This document shows, one piece after another, positions 7,225 through 9,795 of a stretch of 9,795 bases of DNA. A model generated the notes under the pieces. The model worked only from the letters and a program-made list of their open reading frames with translations, had not been told where the DNA came from and did not search any database. Position 1 is the stretch's first letter. Each line of letters starts with the position of its first letter. The stretch is from JAWPNA01 sp045402695 (GTDB taxonomy: Bacteria; Acidobacteriota; Polarisedimenticolia; JACPZX01; DASXTC01), in contig JAWPNA010000437.1 in the NCBI GenBank assembly GCA_045402695.1, positions 1 to 9,795 on the forward strand. Direction: 5' to 3'. A program made the translations under genes and the position numbers.

Positions 7225-7314
7225 TCAGGTGCCCGGCGCCGCTGGCGTGGCAAGCACGCGCACAGGATCGAAGAGAGCGACGAACTTCGGGCTCACGGCT
7301 TTTAGTGCCGTCAA
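7225..7314 (-). CDS. Possible 29-residue leader peptide upstream of the HNH gene
   Basis: A TTG codon at 7314 lies six bases after a perfect AGGAGG (7326-7321). It opens a 29-codon frame starting LTALKAVSPKFVALFDPV and ending at TGA 7227-7225, 54 bases before the HNH ATG. The preceding codon is TGA, so the frame starts here. Composition looks natural (hydrophobic, few Arg), unlike the Arg-rich frame overlapping it. TTG is a weak initiator and the peptide matches nothing I know. It may be a leader peptide, a small regulatory protein, or chance placement of a good Shine-Dalgarno sequence. Confidence 0.3.
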   Translation of the reverse strand: MTALKAVSPKFVALFDPVRVLATPAAPGT

Positions 7315-7337
7315 TCAAGTCCTCCTGACTCATGAGC

Positions 7338-7343
7338 ATCATA
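7338..7343 (-). promoter_or_regulatory. Candidate -10 box for the HNH/winged-helix cassette
   Basis: Minus-strand TATGAT matches the sigma70 -10 consensus at five of six positions. A start near 7331 would place AGGAGG (7326-7321) just inside the transcript. No good -35 box lies at standard spacing (the best hexamer is about TAGAGG), so this is a weak call. Confidence 0.3.
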
Positions 7344-7615
7344 CCGGAAAGAAGGGCTAACCTCTAGAACCCGTTGGATTCAAGCGGTCTGACGGCCGTC
7401 GGCGAAGACATGCGATAGGCCGGTCGAGCTATCGAGTGCAACATCGTGTGGCCGGGGCGGAATCGGCGGTTGTTCTGGGAGCTGGCTTGAAGGAACCTGA
7501 ACCGATCCAGGTCGGCACCCTCGAACTCCTCTCCGTTCGCCCCCGGGCCCCACGTCGACCTTCAGCCACGCCGGCCCGCCGCTTGCGGCTGAAGTCGCCC
7601 GGCTGCTAGAGTCCC
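7344..7615. other. Divergent intergenic region without a gene
   Basis: About 270 bases separate the minus-strand nuclease cassette from the plus-strand chaperone genes. I see no ORF of convincing composition and no tRNA-like fold. It contains a perfect 10-bp palindrome GACGGCCGTC (7391-7400) and an 8-bp inverted repeat at 7560-7594. A weak plus-strand promoter candidate is TTGCGG (7583-7588) with TAGAGT (7607-7612), spacing 18; it would start transcription within the first codons of the lipoprotein gene, making it leaderless. Confidence 0.5.
7560..7594. repeat. Inverted repeat before the lipoprotein gene
   Basis: CTTCAGCC (7560-7567) and GGCTGAAG (7587-7594) are perfect 8-bp arms around 19 bases, with three more pairs possible beyond a single bulge. 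It ends 21 bases before GTG 7616 and overlaps the weak -35 candidate, so it could be an operator or a leader hairpin. Function is not established. Confidence 0.4.
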
Positions 7616-8533
7616 GTGGTGCATCCGGGTAGAAGCGCTGCCATCCCGATGGTTGTGCTGGTCTTGCCGGTGGCCGCGGCGGCCGGTGTTGTGGCTTGCC
7701 GCGGCCGAGGCGCGGATCCGGCCGAGGCCGCCGCTTCGGTCATAGCGAAGGTGGGGGAGCGGGCGATTGCGCGCGAGGAGTTCGAGTCGTTCCTGACGGC
7801 GGCGCTGGGAGGCGCGGCCGAGGGGGCGGCTGCTGGCCCGGAGTTGAAGTCCCGGCTGCTGGATCAGTTCCTGGATGAGGAGTTGTTGATGGGGGAGGCG
7901 GGGCAACTCGGTCTTGCGGTGTCGGACGAGGAGGTCAAGCAGTTTCTTCCCGATCCGGCCGGCGACGCCAACAGCGCGAGGCGCGTGCTCACGCAGAGGA
8001 AGCTCAAGGACAAGGTGATCCTTGCCGGGGTGTCGGTTTCCGAGGAAGAGGTGCGGCAGCACTTCGCCCAGCACGAGGCCGAGTTCCGGCAGCCGGCGCG
8101 CGTGGTGGTGAGGCAGATCCTCCTCGACACCGTCGAGGAGGCGCGCAAGGTGCGCGAGGACCTCTCTCGCCATCCCGAGCGCTTTGAGGAGATCGCCGAG
8201 ACGCGCAGCCTGGCGCCCGATGGCGGACAGCCTCACGCCTACGAGGAGAAGGTGCTGCCCGATACCGTCCGCACGACGATCGGCCAGCTGAAGGAAGGGC
8301 AGCTCAGCCCCGTCATCGAGGACCCGCAGGGGTTCTTCATCATGATGCTGGAGGAGCGCCAGCCCGCGCGCGAGCCGGACCTCGAGGAGTCGCGTCATCA
8401 GATCGAGCTGCACCTGCTCCAGGAGAAGAGCCAACACAAGTACGAGGATTACGTGACCGCCCTGCGCGAGCGCGCCAAGGTGGAGGTCTTCGCGGACAGA
8501 CTGGGTTTCGCCTACACGAGAGAGGGCCGTTGA
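7616..8533 (+). CDS. Parvulin-type peptidyl-prolyl isomerase-like lipoprotein (PrsA/SurA-like)
   Basis: Predicted envelope folding factor, 305 residues. An N-terminal basic and hydrophobic stretch ends in a lipobox-like VVAC with Cys28, suggesting a lipid-anchored protein. Residues about 41-160 are the helical SurA/PrsA-type chaperone region (VIAKVGERAIAREEFESFL, 42-60; LLDQFLDEELLMGEAGQLGL, 81-100). Residues about 161-250 form a parvulin domain (VVVRQILL; AETRSLAPDGG; LKEGQLSPVIEDPQGFFIMML), followed by a C-terminal helix. Both conserved parvulin histidines appear replaced: Gln167 in the HIL strand and Phe241 in the GxHII strand. It may therefore act as a chaperone rather than an isomerase (inferred). 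The start is uncertain: GTG 7616, GTG 7619 or ATG 7649 are in frame and none has a strong Shine-Dalgarno sequence; any of them keeps the lipobox. The stop overlaps the surA start (TGATG), so the pair is one coupled operon. Confidence 0.85.
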   Translation: MVHPGRSAAIPMVVLVLPVAAAAGVVACRGRGADPAEAAASVIAKVGERAIAREEFESFLTAALGGAAEGAAAGPELKSRLLDQFLDEELLMGEAGQLGLAVSDEEVKQFLPDPAGDANSARRVLTQRKLKDKVILAGVSVSEEEVRQHFAQHEAEFRQPARVVVRQILLDTVEEARKVREDLSRHPERFEEIAETRSLAPDGGQPHAYEEKVLPDTVRTTIGQLKEGQLSPVIEDPQGFFIMMLEERQPAREPDLEESRHQIELHLLQEKSQHKYEDYVTALRERAKVEVFADRLGFAYTREGR

Positions 8534-9513
8534 TGAAGATGAGGGCTTGCGGCCTGGGACTACTGCTCGTCCTCGCGGCGGCCTCTCTTCCGAGGGCAGC
8601 CGTCATCGAGGAGATCGCTGCCTGGGTAAACGGGCAGATCATCACGCGCTCCGATCTTTTGGAGAGGGAGCGCCAGGTGGTGGCGCAGCTCTCCTCGCGC
8701 TACGTCGGTGACGAGCTGGACAAGGAAGTGGAGCGTGCGCGCGCCAACCTCCTGTCGGACATGATCCGCGAGGTCATCCTGTTGCAGCGGGCGGAGATCC
8801 TCGGACTGGAGCTGGACAAGGTCTACCAGCAGGCCCTGTCCCAGCTCAAGGAGCAGCAAGGGATCAAGACCAACGAGGACCTCGAGGCGCTCCTCAAGCA
8901 GGAGGGGATCACCAGGCAGGAGCTGCGCGAGACGCTGCTGCGCTTCAACGTGCCCGACATCATGGTGAACCTGGAGGTGCGCGACAAGATCTCCATCACA
9001 GACCAGGAGGTGACGGACTACTTCGAGAAGCACCGGGAGGATTTCCGCATCGAGGAGAGCTTCACGGTGCAGGAGATCGTCCTGACGCAGGAGGGTCGCA
9101 CTCCCGAGGAGCTCACACAGCTCGGCGCCACGGTGATGGAGGAGTCAAAGGCCGGCACACCCTTCAACGAGCTGGTCGTGAAGTACTCCCAGGCGCCGTC
9201 GCGCTTCAAGGACGGCATGATGGGGCCGCTCAAGCGCGGCGATCTGTCAGCCGGGATCGAGAGCGCGGCGTTGGCCCTGGAGCCAGGGAAGGTGAGCGAA
9301 CCGATCCCCACGAAGGCAGGCCTGCACATCATCCGTCTGGAGTCTCACACTCTGGCGAAGGACCCGAACCTGACGGACGCGCGCGCTCACATCACCAGCA
9401 AGCTGAAGCAGGAGAAGTTTGTTGCGGCGCTGACCGGGTACTTCAAGAACTTGATGGAGTCCAACCTCATCGAGGTCAATGCCAATTACAAGCAGTACGA
9501 CCAGCGCAGTTAA
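8533..9513 (+). CDS. surA: SurA-like periplasmic chaperone/peptidyl-prolyl isomerase
   Basis: Periplasmic chaperone that helps outer-membrane proteins reach the BAM machinery (family knowledge). The 326 residues start with a signal peptide (1 to about 23, cleavage near PRA/AVIEE). The SurA N-terminal domain follows (IEEIAAWVNGQIITRSDLL, 25-43, to about 165), then one parvulin domain (about 177-270: FTVQEIVL; GTPFNELVVKYSQ; LEPGKVSEPIPTKAGLHIIRL) and a C-terminal helix that completes the chaperone core. E. coli SurA is about 430 residues with two parvulin domains; this one has a single domain. The second conserved His is kept (His265); the first is Glu181. ATG 8533 was chosen over TTG 8530 because AGAGGG (8521-8526) lies six bases upstream. 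Its A overlaps the TGA of the lipoprotein gene, showing translational coupling. Confidence 0.9.
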   Translation: MKMRACGLGLLLVLAAASLPRAAVIEEIAAWVNGQIITRSDLLERERQVVAQLSSRYVGDELDKEVERARANLLSDMIREVILLQRAEILGLELDKVYQQALSQLKEQQGIKTNEDLEALLKQEGITRQELRETLLRFNVPDIMVNLEVRDKISITDQEVTDYFEKHREDFRIEESFTVQEIVLTQEGRTPEELTQLGATVMEESKAGTPFNELVVKYSQAPSRFKDGMMGPLKRGDLSAGIESAALALEPGKVSEPIPTKAGLHIIRLESHTLAKDPNLTDARAHITSKLKQEKFVAALTGYFKNLMESNLIEVNANYKQYDQRS

Positions 9514-9623
9514 CAGGGTGCTGACAAACTACCGCAGGTCGCGTTGCGAGCGCCGCGGTGCTGGATGCGAGGAGCAGCGACGACAGCGATGCGGGACATC
9601 GGTCCCCTGTGGGAGATGCCACT

Positions 9624-9696
9624 GCGACGAAGCGAGAGGCACCGCGCCGCCGCAACCCTTCGGGCAGCAGGGGGTTGCTGCCGGATACTTCGTCGC
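9624..9696. repeat. Nested inverted repeats inside the MITE-like element
   Basis: Outer arms GCGACGAAG (9624-9632) and CTTCGTCGC (9688-9696) are perfect over 9 bp. They enclose a second perfect repeat, GGCAGCA (9663-9669) and TGCTGCC (9676-9682), with a six-base loop. Together they could form a branched hairpin in RNA or a cruciform in DNA. Confidence 0.5.
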
Positions 9697-9750
9697 TCGT
9701 CGTCGGCGATTACTGGAATCGACCTCCTCCTCGCTCACTCTCAACGATGC

Positions 9751-9764
9751 TCTGCGGCCGCAGA
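9751..9764. repeat. 14-bp perfect palindrome
   Basis: TCTGCGGCCGCAGA reads identically on both strands. It lies 18 bases inside the right terminal repeat of the MITE-like element, a position suited to a protein-binding or subterminal hairpin site (inferred). Confidence 0.5.
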
Positions 9765-9795
9765 ACCCTGCTGCGCGGCCTACGGTAGTTTGTCA

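Larger units (their letters stand above)
9522..9795. mobile_element. MITE-like element with terminal inverted repeats
   Basis: TGACAAACTACCG (9522-9534) and its exact complement CGGTAGTTTGTCA (9783-9795) bound a 274-bp segment. Allowing single mismatches the match continues inward to about 22 bp (C/T, AGG, T/C, CGCG). The interior holds a GGGAC/GTCCC hairpin (9593-9606), a nested cruciform (9624-9696) and a 14-bp palindrome (9751-9764). Open frames on both strands are Arg-, Ser- and Pro-rich with no recognisable domain, so I call it non-coding. It starts eight bases after the surA stop. A target duplication cannot be tested because the right end is the window end. Alternatives are a structured intergenic repeat or the end of a larger insertion sequence. 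Confidence 0.55.

Noticed and set aside
7115..7342. A 75-codon minus-strand frame overlapping the HNH start
   Set aside because: Arg/Ser-rich, no ribosome-binding site before its first ATGs, and it overlaps the HNH gene in another frame; the AGGAGG in this region is better placed for the TTG at 7314.
7562..8437. A 291-codon minus-strand frame opposite the lipoprotein gene
   Set aside because: Leu/Arg/His-rich mirror of the parvulin gene; the plus-strand frame has clear signal, chaperone and parvulin features and is coupled to surA.
9529..9744. A 71-codon minus-strand frame with several Cys pairs, resembling a zinc ribbon
   Set aside because: The cysteines arise in a palindrome-rich repeat, spacing fits no known zinc-binding family, and the opposite strand gives an equally long meaningless frame.

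Overview
The window is GC-rich and densely coded, and comes from a diderm bacterium. It carries a SurA-type periplasmic chaperone, a parvulin-like lipoprotein and a probable outer-membrane beta-barrel protein. Lineage cannot be fixed from sequence alone; myxobacteria-like Deltaproteobacteria or Acidobacteriota would fit the gene content and base composition, but that is only an inference.

Left part (1-4978, minus strand): a two-gene unit. A near-consensus promoter at 4820-4849 drives a secreted, probably outer-membrane protein (3776-4762). Thirteen bases downstream follows a very large polytopic membrane patatin-like phospholipase (1-3762), which runs off the left edge. Its true frame is open from its ATG to base 1 (1254 codons). 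The two halves of its catalytic dyad lie on either side of a multi-pass membrane region.

Middle part (4979-about 7343, minus strand): a two-gene cassette unlike its neighbours. The upstream gene (5527-7170) fuses an HNH nuclease domain to a ParB/DGQHR-like domain, followed by a long C-terminal region I cannot assign. It overlaps by four bases a small gene (4979-5530) whose C-terminal half resembles the winged-helix N-terminal domain of Mrr restriction enzymes but has no nuclease domain. The pair reads like a DNA-targeting, defence-type module and is the best candidate here for something poorly described. Its upstream region holds a possible 29-residue leader ORF with a perfect Shine-Dalgarno sequence, and an inverted repeat that overlaps the ribosome-binding site of the HNH gene.

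Right part (7344-9795, plus strand): after a gene-free divergent region come two translationally coupled parvulin-family genes, a predicted lipoprotein (7616-8533) and a SurA homologue (8533-9513). They probably act together on outer-membrane protein folding. Right after surA lies a 274-bp element bounded by 13-bp perfect (about 22-bp imperfect) terminal inverted repeats and filled with further palindromes. It encodes no recognisable transposase and looks like a MITE or another structured intergenic repeat; its right end coincides with the window end.
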